A stretch of DNA of 30,017 nt from F23-D06 sp963643165 (GCA_963643165.1 CAVIJD010000030.1:1-30017); one strand, 5' to 3'. Positions 16,228 to 24,487 are shown, counted from the stretch's first letter. A program made the numbers and translations. Notes: generated by a model from the sequence alone, not told the origin.

Positions 16228-17523
16228 TCAAGAAGCGAAAACGGCCAAAATGGAATAGAGCGGATAGTTTGTGAGCCAGTCTTGCTTGCGGTAGGGCGAC
16301 ATGGAAAAGCGCATGGCATGCAGAGAGGGATTGCGTTCCACAAAAGCACGGAGGCTCTTGGCTTGTAGGTTCTCTTGGGCTTTTACCTCTATGGGGATGA
16401 TCTCTTCTTTGAATTGCAGGAGGAAATCTATCTCTCCGCGCGAATTATCCGCTGACCAATAGTAAATGTTAGCTTCGGGATTGCAGTTGAGTTGCTGAAA
16501 AACATATTGCTCAGACAAAGCCCCTTTGAAATCGGAAAAAAGCGTGTTGCCGTCCAGAATACTTTGTGGCGGAATATTACTCATAGCGCACATCAACCCG
16601 ACGTCTGACAAAAACATTTTGAAGGCAGAAAAATCTTCGTATGCCGACAGTGGCAAGAGAGGCTTCTTGCATCTGTTCACTTTATAGACAAGACCCGCAT
16701 CCTTGAGCCATTCAATGGCAAGTTCAAAATCTTTAGCTCGTGATCCTTTTTTGACAGCACCATATACGAATTTTTTGTTTTCTTTCGACAATTGAGAGGG
16801 AATGGATTTCCATACCATTCTTATCCGTGGCACTTCAAGAGCTGGAGCGTGTTTCGAGAAATCTTGCTCGTAGGCTTCGAGGATGTCCTTTTGTAATTTG
16901 CGGACATTTGACAGGTTGCCATCGGCGGCAAAGGCGGCAACAACAGCCGGCATGCCTCCAACGATGTAGTATTGCCGCAGACGCTCTTCAAATTTGTTGC
17001 GTAACAGTGTAATCGTCGGCCAGTCTTTTGACTGGAGCAGCGCCGACATCTTGCTTTCTCCAACCGCCTCAAGGAATTCGAAAAAGGATAGGGGGTACAG
17101 GTGCATAAAGTTGACCTTGCCTACGGGGAACGAATCGTTATGATGCATAGCTATGCCCAAGAGTGAGCCTGCAGCCACGATATGTAAGTGCGGGACTTTT
17201 TCATAGAAGTATTTGAGTGCAGTTATACCTCGTGGAGCCTCCTGTATCTCATCGAAGATAATAAGGGTGTTTTCATCGATTTCCACTTCCGAACTCCACT
17301 GTAGGGCAGTGATGATGCGCGTGGTGTCAAAATCATTCTCAAAAAGGTTTTTGAGAGTTTCGTTGTCTTCAAAATTTATATAGACGTATCGTTGATAGGC
17401 CTGTCGCGCAAATTCTTGCATTAGCCAAGTTTTTCCCACTTGACGTGCCCCGAGCAATATCAGCGGTTTCCGGTCTTTGTTCTCTTTCCATTGATAGAGT
17501 TTATGAATGGCGCTTCTTTTCAT
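16228..17523 (-). CDS. ATP-binding protein, AAA_14/DUF4143 type
   Basis: This 431-residue protein belongs to the common but poorly understood AAA_14 plus DUF4143 ATPases. It shows Walker A GARQVGKT (25-32), Walker B LIIFDEIQEAP (D91, E92) and sensor-like HIVAAGSLLGI. The C-terminal DUF4143 half ends in a nuclease-like core GEIDFLL...IPIEVKA (D366, E379, K381), a PD-(D/E)XK-type arrangement. Members are patchily distributed and often multicopy; roles in stress, toxin-antitoxin-like functions or mobile elements have been suggested, none proven here. Its promoter lies in a 32-nt-period direct repeat. Confidence 0.88.
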   Translation of the reverse strand: MKRSAIHKLYQWKENKDRKPLILLGARQVGKTWLMQEFARQAYQRYVYINFEDNETLKNLFENDFDTTRIITALQWSSEVEIDENTLIIFDEIQEAPRGITALKYFYEKVPHLHIVAAGSLLGIAMHHNDSFPVGKVNFMHLYPLSFFEFLEAVGESKMSALLQSKDWPTITLLRNKFEERLRQYYIVGGMPAVVAAFAADGNLSNVRKLQKDILEAYEQDFSKHAPALEVPRIRMVWKSIPSQLSKENKKFVYGAVKKGSRAKDFELAIEWLKDAGLVYKVNRCKKPLLPLSAYEDFSAFKMFLSDVGLMCAMSNIPPQSILDGNTLFSDFKGALSEQYVFQQLNCNPEANIYYWSADNSRGEIDFLLQFKEEIIPIEVKAQENLQAKSLRAFVERNPSLHAMRFSMSPYRKQDWLTNYPLYSILAVFAS

Positions 17524-17552
17524 AGTCGTTTGATACCTGATGTTTTGGGGGG

Positions 17553-17584
17553 CAAAGGTAGTGTTTTTTCTTTCAAGTCACAAA
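17553..17584 (-). promoter_or_regulatory. Promoter of the DUF4143 ATPase gene (-7 and -33)
   Basis: Minus-strand TACCTTTG (17553-17560) matches TAnnTTTG, and minus-strand TTTG (17581-17584) lies 20 nt further upstream, the expected spacing for a Bacteroidetes -33 element. The -33 lies in the first unit of a direct repeat. Confidence 0.65.
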
Positions 17585-17636
17585 AAGTCGTCCTTAAAAA
17601 TGTGCAAAGTCACAAAAAGTCGTCCTTAAAAATGTG
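17575..17636. repeat. Two direct repeats of 30 nt, period 32
   Basis: The unit AAGTCACAAAAAGTCGTCCT plus TAAAAATGTG occurs at 17575-17604 and again, identically, at 17607-17636, separated by 2 nt. The first copy contains the -33 element of the ATPase promoter; the second carries the same TTTG about three helical turns further upstream. Confidence 0.9.
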
Positions 17637-17957
17637 ATATTGCTTATAATCAGCAAGTTATAAAAACAGATGGGGAAAGGCAGTATCAAGCACCTGTTTT
17701 TGCGCAGAAATGGCCCGAAAACTCCGAAAAAACAAGGTTTTGCTGCGTTTTGCAACAATGATTTTTAAAACCGTTGCTGTAAATTGATGATTTACAATAA
17801 GTTACCCCCCCCCCCGAAAATGCGAAAAAACAAAAATAATCAATATCTTTGGACGCTTCACTTCCGCCGGATTTTGGTCAAAGGGGCTTTACAAAATTCA
17901 GCAGATGGGGAGATGAGAATGAAAAACAAAAAGCCCCTATAAGTAAAAATAACAAAT
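17637..17957. other. Intergenic region with an 11-C tract, promoter and leader dyad
   Basis: This AT-rich stretch has no gene I can support. It holds an uninterrupted run of 11 C (17805-17815), the -7 box of the downstream gene (17844-17851), and a 9-bp inverted repeat AGGGGCTTT/AAAGCCCCT at 17882-17890 and 17930-17938. The second arm of the dyad ends 19 nt before the start codon. Confidence 0.6.
17844..17851 (+). promoter_or_regulatory. -7 box for the HARE-HTH/GIY-YIG gene
   Basis: TATCTTTG matches TAnnTTTG. The 5' leader would be about 100 nt. The 11-C run ends 28 nt upstream of this box, just beyond the -33 position. Confidence 0.55.
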
Positions 17958-18749
17958 ATGAGTAATGCAAGTAAAAGTATGCCATGGAACGATGCAATAA
18001 AAAAGGTTCTTGAGGATCATGGAGCAACCCCAACACATTATGCTGACATTGCAAAGGAAATTGTTGACAAAGTCTATCGCCAACCTCAAGATGTGGGTGC
18101 TACTCCAGCCATTACGGTCTGCCGGAATTTAAATATTGAGTTAAAAGATGAGGTGCTTAGGGTGCAACCAGGTTACTATGTTTTGAAGAAGTATCGTCAA
18201 GACAACATTGTAGAGCCAGTTGGTCAAAGTGGTGAGGATAAGGACGAAGACTTTTCCGATGCCTTTTTTTCAGCCTACGGCCGTTTTTGGTCAAGAAGTT
18301 TATTTGAGGAAAATATCGACCAAAAAAATAAGAGTAAGGCACATCTATATGGCGGAAATATAAAACAGCCGAAGGCTATAAGTGTTGATTTTTTTGAACA
18401 TGGGGGGATTTATCTGCTTCACAAAGGCTATCATGTGGTTTATGTCGGTCAGGCTACAAGTTTGGGGAAACGATTGCTTGAACACACGAGGGATGAGCAT
18501 AGAAACAGATGGGATGGTTTCTCTTGGTTTAGTATAACTATTTCCGATGAGTTTAAAGAAGAGGGTTCATCGAAAAAAACAACAAAAAAATTTAAGGATG
18601 AATATATTCTTGATACTTTGGAGGGAATGCTTATAGAAGTCTTAGGGTCTGAACGAAACAGAAAAGCAGGCAATAACTTTGATGACAAAGAATTTGAACA
18701 ATTGACAGAAACGGAATTCTTGAAAAGACAATACAATAACGCAAAATAA
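17958..18749 (+). CDS. HARE-HTH and GIY-YIG domain protein
   Basis: The first ~80 residues (MPWNDAIKKVLEDHGATPTHYADIAKEI...LRVQPGYYVLKKY) fit a HARE-type winged helix-turn-helix, known from chromatin proteins and restriction endonucleases. Residues ~148-235 look like a GIY-YIG nuclease: GGIYLL (149-154), VVYVGQ (160-165), KRLLEH with the conserved arginine (R172), and the metal-binding glutamate candidate in TLEGMLIEVL (E222). The 263-residue length and pairing suggest a DNA-targeting nuclease, perhaps in restriction, but no methyltransferase or other restriction gene adjoins it. Codon use is AT-richer than flanking genes, suggesting transfer. A divergent DUF4143 ATPase lies 430 nt upstream. 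Confidence 0.75.
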   Translation: MSNASKSMPWNDAIKKVLEDHGATPTHYADIAKEIVDKVYRQPQDVGATPAITVCRNLNIELKDEVLRVQPGYYVLKKYRQDNIVEPVGQSGEDKDEDFSDAFFSAYGRFWSRSLFEENIDQKNKSKAHLYGGNIKQPKAISVDFFEHGGIYLLHKGYHVVYVGQATSLGKRLLEHTRDEHRNRWDGFSWFSITISDEFKEEGSSKKTTKKFKDEYILDTLEGMLIEVLGSERNRKAGNNFDDKEFEQLTETEFLKRQYNNAK

Positions 18750-18811
18750 CAACAACGCCCTAATCGATGACTTGAGCGACTTGGGCGCATCGTTGCCTAT
18801 GATAGCCCACT

Positions 18812-19078
18812 TTCGCCCTCTCCGATGGCAGCCGCTCTGAACGGAAAAGGTCCGCATGCGGCTTGTGCGGTGGAACGAAAGAGTTCCGCACTCTGTTCGG
18901 GCATCGGAGAAGCCCAATCATTGGCTGCTCATTGAGCAGCCAATGACCATAATCGGCGGTGAAACCGTCGGAGCAAGCTGCGCCCCGAGCCAAACGAGCC
19001 TCGAAGAGGCTCAACATTGTAGAAAGAGAGAAAGAACGCTACGCGTAACGCTATTCATTCTATATTCTACATTCGTGC
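18812..19078 (+). repeat. Dispersed structured repeat, copy A
   Basis: This intergenic element shares its start (TTCGCCCTCTCCGA), core and tail (GCGTAACGCT...ATTCTACATTCGTGC) with 28841-29054. The core holds hairpins with 3-nt loops: GGGCATC/GAAGCCC (18899-18915, one mismatch), a perfect 13-bp stem TCATTGGCTGCTC/GAGCAGCCAATGA (18918-18946), and CGGCGGT/ACCGTCG (18954-18970). An additional GAGCCTC/GAGGCTC hairpin (18996-19012) lies in about 60 nt absent from copy B. An open frame crosses it, but most differences between copies would change the protein, so I do not call it coding. Confidence 0.85.
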
Positions 19079-19127
19079 CCCCCGTGAAAGTCTAAAATCA
19101 AAATTCCCTACTATTCAAAGAAAACTG

Positions 19128-19135
19128 TACTTTTG
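19128..19135 (+). promoter_or_regulatory. -7 box for the secreted protein-manA-trmN6 operon
   Basis: TACTTTTG matches TAnnTTTG. It ends only 10 nt before the ATG at 19146, so the transcript would have a very short leader. Confidence 0.6.
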
Positions 19136-19145
19136 CGGTTTTGTT

Positions 19146-20102
19146 ATGAGAGTCTTGGTTTGCTGCGCTACGGTCCTTTTGGGAAGTCTGAGCCTTTTTG
19201 CCCAGAAGGTTTCCCCTTTCCGGATGTGGGAAGACTCCCTCGTGTCGCTGCGCGCAGAGGTGATGACCGAACCCGACGAGACGACGAGGCTTTCGCTGAA
19301 CGAGGATTTTATGACCCTGCTGGAGGAGGTGCTGGCCATGCCCGGCTCTTTCAACTATACGTGGGACTCGGTGAAGAATTTCTCGGTGCTCGCCTCGCCC
19401 GACAAATTGTTTAAGATTTTCACATGGTTTGTGCTTAAAGATGACTATTCTGCCGAGAATTTCGGCTTCATCCAGGTCTATAACCAGAACCGAAAAAAAT
19501 ATGTGCTTTTCCCGCTCTACGACAAACGCGGTTCTATCAACTACCCTAAGACGGTGGTAGGGAACCATAACCGCTGGTACGGCGCCGTTTACTACAAGAT
19601 GATCCCGATAAAGTCGAAAGATTTCACCTATTACACGCTGCTCGGCTGGAACGGGAACGACCTTTTTACAAATCAGAAAGTTATTGAGATACTGCATTTC
19701 AGCAAGGAGACGGTGCCCATTTTCGGGGCGAGGATTTTCAAGAATTACCCCGAGAAAGTCAGCCGCATCATTCTCGAGTATTCTAAGGAGGCCTCGCTGC
19801 ACCTGGGCTATGAAGAACAGCAGTACAGGGTGCGCACCGGCAAGCTGAACCCTAAAACCCACGAGCCCGAATACGACTTGATACACAGCCCGATGATCAT
19901 TTTCGAGGAGATTATCCCGCTGGAGGAGAATGTGCAGAACATCCCCGCCTATATGGTGCCCGAGTCAAGCCTGCATCACGGACTGGTTGAGAAGAACGGC
20001 AAATGGTTGTTTATGAAGGATGTGCGCGGCACAAACCCCGACAGGGTAAGGCCACCCTACCAGTACAAGAACAGACAATTTTATAATCCTCACCATAATT
20101 AA
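19146..20102 (+). CDS. Secreted protein of unknown function
   Basis: This 318-residue protein has a Sec signal peptide (MRVLVCCATVLLGSLSLFA, cleavage likely before QKV) and no lipobox at that site. The rest is soluble, rich in aromatic and charged residues (NRWYGAVYYKMIPI, YYTLLGWNGND), and ends in a basic, proline/aromatic tail (RVRPPYQYKNRQFYNPHHN). I do not recognise a named domain. It is the first gene of a run with manA (8-nt gap). ATG 19146 is kept because it alone gives the signal peptide, although it lies unusually near the promoter. Confidence 0.75.
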   Translation: MRVLVCCATVLLGSLSLFAQKVSPFRMWEDSLVSLRAEVMTEPDETTRLSLNEDFMTLLEEVLAMPGSFNYTWDSVKNFSVLASPDKLFKIFTWFVLKDDYSAENFGFIQVYNQNRKKYVLFPLYDKRGSINYPKTVVGNHNRWYGAVYYKMIPIKSKDFTYYTLLGWNGNDLFTNQKVIEILHFSKETVPIFGARIFKNYPEKVSRIILEYSKEASLHLGYEEQQYRVRTGKLNPKTHEPEYDLIHSPMIIFEEIIPLEENVQNIPAYMVPESSLHHGLVEKNGKWLFMKDVRGTNPDRVRPPYQYKNRQFYNPHHN

Positions 20103-20110
20103 AATCAACT

Positions 20111-21088
20111 ATGTCATTGTATCCTTTCAAATTCAAACCGCAACTGAAAGAGAAGATTTGGGGAGGCACGCGCCTGCAAACGCTTCTCAACAAGGAGTTG
20201 GGCAACAAGACGCATTGTGGCGAAAGCTGGGAAATCTCAGGTCTTGTCAACGACGAGTCGGTCGTGACCAATGGCTTTCTTTCCGGAAACAACCTCAACG
20301 AATTGATTGAGGTCTATCTGACGGAACTTGTGGGAGAGAAGAACTATGAGAAATACGGCCTCGGCTTTCCGTTGCTCATCAAGTTCATTGACGCCCACGA
20401 CAACCTGTCGGTGCAGGTTCATCCCGACGATGCGTTGGCCAAGAGTAAATATGGACAGAATGGCAAAACGGAGATGTGGCACGTCGTCGCGGCGGACCCG
20501 GGCTGCGGCCTCTATGTGGGCTTCAACGGGCCGGTGACGAAAGAGCAATACTGCAATGCCGTTGACAGCGGCGCCGTGGCTGAACTGCTGCGGTTCTATC
20601 CCGTGAAGCCGGGCGACACGTTTATGATTCCCGCCGGCACGGTTCACGCGATCGGCAAAGGCGTGCTCCTGGCCGAGATTCAGCAGCCCTCTGACATCAC
20701 TTTCCGGATTTTCGACTGGAACAGGACGGATGCCGAAGGCAACAGCCGCCCGCTGCACACCGAGGAGGCATTGGAGGCAATCCATTTCGACGATAAGGAT
20801 CAGCAATACCATATTGATTATGAACCTAAGATGAACGAGCCGGTCAAGTTGGTGCATTCTCCTTTCTTTAATGTTGACCTGCTGGATTTTGACAAAACCA
20901 TAGACAAGTCGTACCAAGAAACCGACTCTTTTGTGATTTACATGTGTCTGGAGGGGCGCATGACGGTGAAATATGGCGGCGGCACCGAGACGCTCAAGAA
21001 AGGGGAAGTGATGCTCGTGCCCGCCGAGATTGAAGAGATAAGGCTGTCGCCGGATCAACGAAGCCGTATGCTGGAAGTCTATTGCTGA
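20111..21088 (+). CDS. manA: Mannose-6-phosphate isomerase, class I
   Basis: The enzyme interconverts fructose-6-phosphate and mannose-6-phosphate using zinc, linking glycolysis to GDP-mannose and GDP-fucose synthesis. At 325 residues it is the short bacterial type. It begins with PFKFKPQLKEKIWGG; zinc ligands are expected at Q102 and H104 in VQVHP, E121 in KTEMWHV and H179 in IPAGTVHAIG; the QPSDITFRIFDWNR stretch carries the catalytic arginine (R199). It follows the secreted-protein gene by 8 nt, and its stop overlaps the trmN6 start (TGATG). Confidence 0.95.
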   Translation: MSLYPFKFKPQLKEKIWGGTRLQTLLNKELGNKTHCGESWEISGLVNDESVVTNGFLSGNNLNELIEVYLTELVGEKNYEKYGLGFPLLIKFIDAHDNLSVQVHPDDALAKSKYGQNGKTEMWHVVAADPGCGLYVGFNGPVTKEQYCNAVDSGAVAELLRFYPVKPGDTFMIPAGTVHAIGKGVLLAEIQQPSDITFRIFDWNRTDAEGNSRPLHTEEALEAIHFDDKDQQYHIDYEPKMNEPVKLVHSPFFNVDLLDFDKTIDKSYQETDSFVIYMCLEGRMTVKYGGGTETLKKGEVMLVPAEIEEIRLSPDQRSRMLEVYC

Positions 21089-21807
21089 TGTCCGCTTTCC
21101 GCTTTAAGCGTTTTTCGCTCAACCACGACAGAAGCACGATGAAGATAGGGACCGATGCGGTGCTTTTGGCTGCTTTTGCAGATGCCGCCGCCGAAACACG
21201 GCTCCTTGACATCGGCTGCGGCTGCGGCGTGGTGGCGTTTTGCGTGGCTCAGCAGTTGGCCCTGCAAGGCGTGACCCCGGAGGTCTATGGCATCGACCCC
21301 GATGCGGAATCCATTGTCGAGGCACGGGCTAACGCTGCGGCATTCCCGCTGCTGCCTGCCTGCCGTTTTCATTTTGTCCAAGAAAGGGTACAGGACTTTT
21401 CGGGCGCAGCCTCGTTTGACCTCATCGTTTCAAATCCTCCCTATTTCAACGACAGTCTGAAACCAACTGCTGCCGGCCGGCTCAAAAGCAGACACCGCGA
21501 TGACCAGTTGCCCTTTGAGGAGTTGCTGCGGAGTGTGTGCCGCCTGCTCGATACCGACGGCCGCTTTGTGCTGATACTGCCTGCCGCCGAGAGCAAAGAG
21601 TTTGACAAACTGGCCGCCCCGCATCTTTGCTGCACGCGCCGGATGTTTGTGCAGCCCACTTGCCAAAAGCCTGTAAATAGGGTCATTCAGGAGTACAGGC
21701 ACTGTCCCGGAAACGGCACTTGCACAGAGCACCATCTCGCAATCAGAGACCGACAGAACCAATACACGCAGGCGTATCTGCAGGCAATGAAACCCTATTT
21801 GTTGTGA
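21088..21807 (+). CDS. trmN6: tRNA1(Val) (adenine(37)-N6)-methyltransferase, TrmN6/YfiC family
   Basis: The family methylates N6 of A37 in tRNA-Val using S-adenosylmethionine. The protein starts with FRFKRFSLNHDRSTMKIGTD, the family's N-terminal signature, followed by the SAM-binding LLDIGCGCGVV (39-49) and the adenine N6-methyltransferase motif NPPYF (116-120). The ATG at 21088 is preferred over an upstream TTG because it overlaps the manA stop as TGATG, typical of coupled translation. The resulting 239 residues fit the family. Exact tRNA target is inferred. Confidence 0.88.
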   Translation: MSAFRFKRFSLNHDRSTMKIGTDAVLLAAFADAAAETRLLDIGCGCGVVAFCVAQQLALQGVTPEVYGIDPDAESIVEARANAAAFPLLPACRFHFVQERVQDFSGAASFDLIVSNPPYFNDSLKPTAAGRLKSRHRDDQLPFEELLRSVCRLLDTDGRFVLILPAAESKEFDKLAAPHLCCTRRMFVQPTCQKPVNRVIQEYRHCPGNGTCTEHHLAIRDRQNQYTQAYLQAMKPYLL

Positions 21808-21900
21808 GGAATGTCTTGTCTCGCAGTTGATGACACCCCAGAATGGGTGTGGGGAAAAGCAAACAAACTATTAGAGAATATATTACCAAAATAAAACACA

Positions 21901-22446
21901 ATGGACAAGAAAGAATTGAGAAGACAGATCAGAGGTTTGAAAAAAAACTATACACCCGACCAACTGAAAGAACAATCGGAAGTGATTATGAAACAGTTGG
22001 AAGCCTACCCGCCTTTTCGGAAAGCGCAGACGGTGATGCTTTATGCCGCTTTGCCTGACGAGGTGCAGACAGACTCGTTCATCGAGGCGTGGCGGTATGC
22101 CAAGAAGATTGTGTTGCCCACGGTTGTGGGAGATGATATTGTGCCCGTAGAACTGACAGACGACTGTGGCATGAAAGAGGGCGATTTTCACATCATGGAG
22201 CCTGAAAATGTGCCATACAACGGAACTTTTGACCTTATCGTTGTCCCGGGGATGGCTTTCGACAAAGATGGGCATCGTTTAGGGCGCGGCAAAGGGTATT
22301 ATGACCGGTTTTTGGCAAAACACCCTGACGTTGCCACCGTCGGCATCTGCTTTGGTTTCCAATATCTTGACAGCATCCCCACCGAGCCGCACGACCGCAA
22401 CATGGATGAGGTGCTGACAGGTCAGTCGGAGCTTTTGGTGCCGTAG
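21901..22446 (+). CDS. 5-formyltetrahydrofolate cyclo-ligase
   Basis: The enzyme converts 5-formyl-THF to 5,10-methenyl-THF with ATP, returning this storage or by-product form to the one-carbon pool. The 181-residue protein has the basic N-terminal helix MDKKELRRQIRGLKK, the substrate-contacting region LPDEVQT (51-57), and the nucleotide-binding motif DKDGHRLGRGKGYYDRFL (121-138). It lies 93 nt after trmN6; that gap holds a weak 6-bp ACACCC/GGGTGT dyad (21833-21850) and no clear promoter. Its 3' end overlaps upp on the opposite strand by 25 nt. Confidence 0.93.
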   Translation: MDKKELRRQIRGLKKNYTPDQLKEQSEVIMKQLEAYPPFRKAQTVMLYAALPDEVQTDSFIEAWRYAKKIVLPTVVGDDIVPVELTDDCGMKEGDFHIMEPENVPYNGTFDLIVVPGMAFDKDGHRLGRGKGYYDRFLAKHPDVATVGICFGFQYLDSIPTEPHDRNMDEVLTGQSELLVP

Positions 22447-23087
22447 GCCAAGTCGCCGGCATCGCCGAGGCCGGGAACGATGTAAGAGTGCGCGGTCAGT
22501 TCCTCATCGACGGCACCGATCCAGAGGGTGCATTTCAGTGGGGAGAGATGCCGTTGCAAGTATTCGAGGCCTTGCCGCCCGGCAATGATGCTCACAATGT
22601 GCGTGTGCTGCGGCGTGCCCTTGGCCAGCAGCTCGTCGTACGCCAAGTGCATGGAGCGTCCCGTGGCCAACATCGGGTCGGCGAGGATGAGCACCTTGTC
22701 GTTGATGTCAGGTGACGACATATAGTCAATTTGGATTTCAAAAGTGCCGTCCTTTTCGTATTTCCGGAAAGCCGAGATGAAAGCGTTCTCGCTGTGGTCA
22801 AAGTAGTTGAGCAGTCCGCGGTGCAACGGAAGACCGGCGCGCAGAATGGTGGCCAACACCACTTGGTCGGCAAGTCTGCATATAGGCGCGATGCCTAAGG
22901 GGGTTGTGACTTCAGCGTTCTGATAGTTCAAGGTCCGGCTGATTTCGTAGGCGAAAATCTCACCCATCCTTTCCAGGTTTCTCCTGAAACGCATGCTGTC
23001 AGTCTGCACTTTCTCGCTCCGTATCTCAGCCATGAATTCGTTGAACAAAGAGTTCTGTTGTCCGAGTATCCGAATGTTTTTGTCCAT
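22422..23087 (-). CDS. upp: Uracil phosphoribosyltransferase
   Basis: Upp makes UMP from uracil and PRPP in pyrimidine salvage. The 221-residue protein shows the PRPP loop LADPMLATGRSM (135-146) and the uracil-binding C-terminal motif IVPGLGDAGDLAYG. N-terminal residues before LRAGLP are longer than in E. coli Upp but usual for Bacteroidota. It lies 81 nt downstream of purB on the same strand without an evident -7 box between, so both may be one transcript. The convergent folate gene overlaps its 3' end. Confidence 0.95.
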   Translation of the reverse strand: MDKNIRILGQQNSLFNEFMAEIRSEKVQTDSMRFRRNLERMGEIFAYEISRTLNYQNAEVTTPLGIAPICRLADQVVLATILRAGLPLHRGLLNYFDHSENAFISAFRKYEKDGTFEIQIDYMSSPDINDKVLILADPMLATGRSMHLAYDELLAKGTPQHTHIVSIIAGRQGLEYLQRHLSPLKCTLWIGAVDEELTAHSYIVPGLGDAGDLAYGTKSSD

Positions 23088-23168
23088 AATATGAGGTATT
23101 TGAGGTTAGTGATTAAGGATTCTGTTTAAAGCGTGCGGCGACCTCTATCGTGATAAGGCATTTGAGGT

Positions 23169-24464
23169 TTAGTGGTTGAAAACCCGGTCAAAGATGGTGG
23201 GCACTTCTTTCATGTAATAGTCCAGCGTAAAGCATTGTGCCAACTCTTCCGGTGTGAAATGTGTGCGTATAGTTTCGTTTTGCAGCAGCAGTTCCTGATA
23301 GTCTTTGCCTCCGAACCATGCTTCCATGGCAATAGGCTGAACCAGGTCGTAGGCCGTTTCCCGGGGGAGGCCCTTGTTGATGAGGGCGGTCATGACGCGC
23401 TGGGCAAAGATCACCTTGTTGGTGATATAGATATGTTCAAGCATGTGTTCGGGGAACACGACAAGGTTCTCGAGGATACGTCCGAAGCGGTTCAGCATAT
23501 AGTCGAGCAGGGTGGTGGCGTCGGGCAGCATGATGCGCTCTGCGGAGGAGTGGGAGATGTCGCGTTCGTGCCACAAGGGGATGTTCTCGTACGAACTGAC
23601 CATATAGCCCCGGAGCACGCGGGCGCAGCCGCAGATGTTCTCACTGCCGATAGGGTTGCGCTTGTGGGGCATGGCCGACGAGCCTTTCTGTCCTTTGCCG
23701 AAAGCCTCTTCTGCCTCGCGCAGTTCGGTGCGTTGCCAATGGCGCACTTCCGTGGCCATCTGTTCCATTGTGGAACCTATGAGTGCCAGCGTTGCCATAT
23801 AGTGGGCATGGCGGTCGCGTTGAAGCACCTGTGTGGAGATGTTGGCGGAATGGATGCCCAACTGTTCGCACACATAGTCTTGCACAAAAGGCGGTGTGTT
23901 GGCGAAATTGCCCACGGCACCGCTGATTTTGCCACATTCCACATCGGCGGCGGCCATCTCAAACCGCGCCATATTGCGCTTCATCTCCTCATACCACAAT
24001 GCCCATTTCAGTCCTAACGAGGTGATGTCGGCATGTACGCCGTGCGTGCGGCCGATGCAGGGCGTGTCTTTGAACTCGTATGCGCGTTTTTTCAGGATTT
24101 CCATAAAACGGCGGATGTCTTCACGCAAAATGGCGTTCGCCTGCTTCAGCAGATAGCCGTTTGCCGTATCCACGACATCCGTTGAGGTGAGACCATAGTG
24201 AACCCATTTCCGTTCGTCGCCGAGCGACTCGCTGACTGCGCGCGTGAACGCCACAATGTCGTGCCGCGTTTCCTGTTCAATCTCATAGATGCGCTCAACC
24301 TTGAACGTGGCTTTGTCGCGAAGTTTCTGCACATCCTCCGCCGGCACGACCCCTAACTTGCTCCAGGCCGCGGCGGCTTCGATTTCTACTTTCAGGTAAG
24401 CGTTGAATTTGTTCTCTTCAGTCCAGATGGCACTCATCTCCGGACGGGCATAGCGTGGTATCAT
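23169..24464 (-). CDS. purB: Adenylosuccinate lyase
   Basis: PurB catalyses two fumarate-releasing steps: SAICAR to AICAR and adenylosuccinate to AMP. The 431-residue protein belongs to the fumarase/aspartase superfamily, with the catalytic histidine region GRTHGVHA (H141), the flexible signature loop GSSAMPHKRNPIGSEN containing the catalytic serine (S262/S263), and the typical start MIPRYARPEMSAIW, nearest to the B. subtilis-type enzymes. It has a well-formed promoter (24488-24520), divergent from cutC. Confidence 0.97.
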   Translation of the reverse strand: MIPRYARPEMSAIWTEENKFNAYLKVEIEAAAAWSKLGVVPAEDVQKLRDKATFKVERIYEIEQETRHDIVAFTRAVSESLGDERKWVHYGLTSTDVVDTANGYLLKQANAILREDIRRFMEILKKRAYEFKDTPCIGRTHGVHADITSLGLKWALWYEEMKRNMARFEMAAADVECGKISGAVGNFANTPPFVQDYVCEQLGIHSANISTQVLQRDRHAHYMATLALIGSTMEQMATEVRHWQRTELREAEEAFGKGQKGSSAMPHKRNPIGSENICGCARVLRGYMVSSYENIPLWHERDISHSSAERIMLPDATTLLDYMLNRFGRILENLVVFPEHMLEHIYITNKVIFAQRVMTALINKGLPRETAYDLVQPIAMEAWFGGKDYQELLLQNETIRTHFTPEELAQCFTLDYYMKEVPTIFDRVFNH

Positions 24465-24487
24465 ATTTCCGTTTTTTTTAAAGCGAG

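Noticed and set aside
17575..17636. CRISPR-like repeat
   Set aside because: Only two units with a 2-nt gap; no spacers and no cas genes.
18856..19095. 79-codon frame in repeat copy A, similar to a frame in copy B
   Set aside because: Shared residues come from the repeat; differences between copies preserve base pairs and mostly change amino acids.
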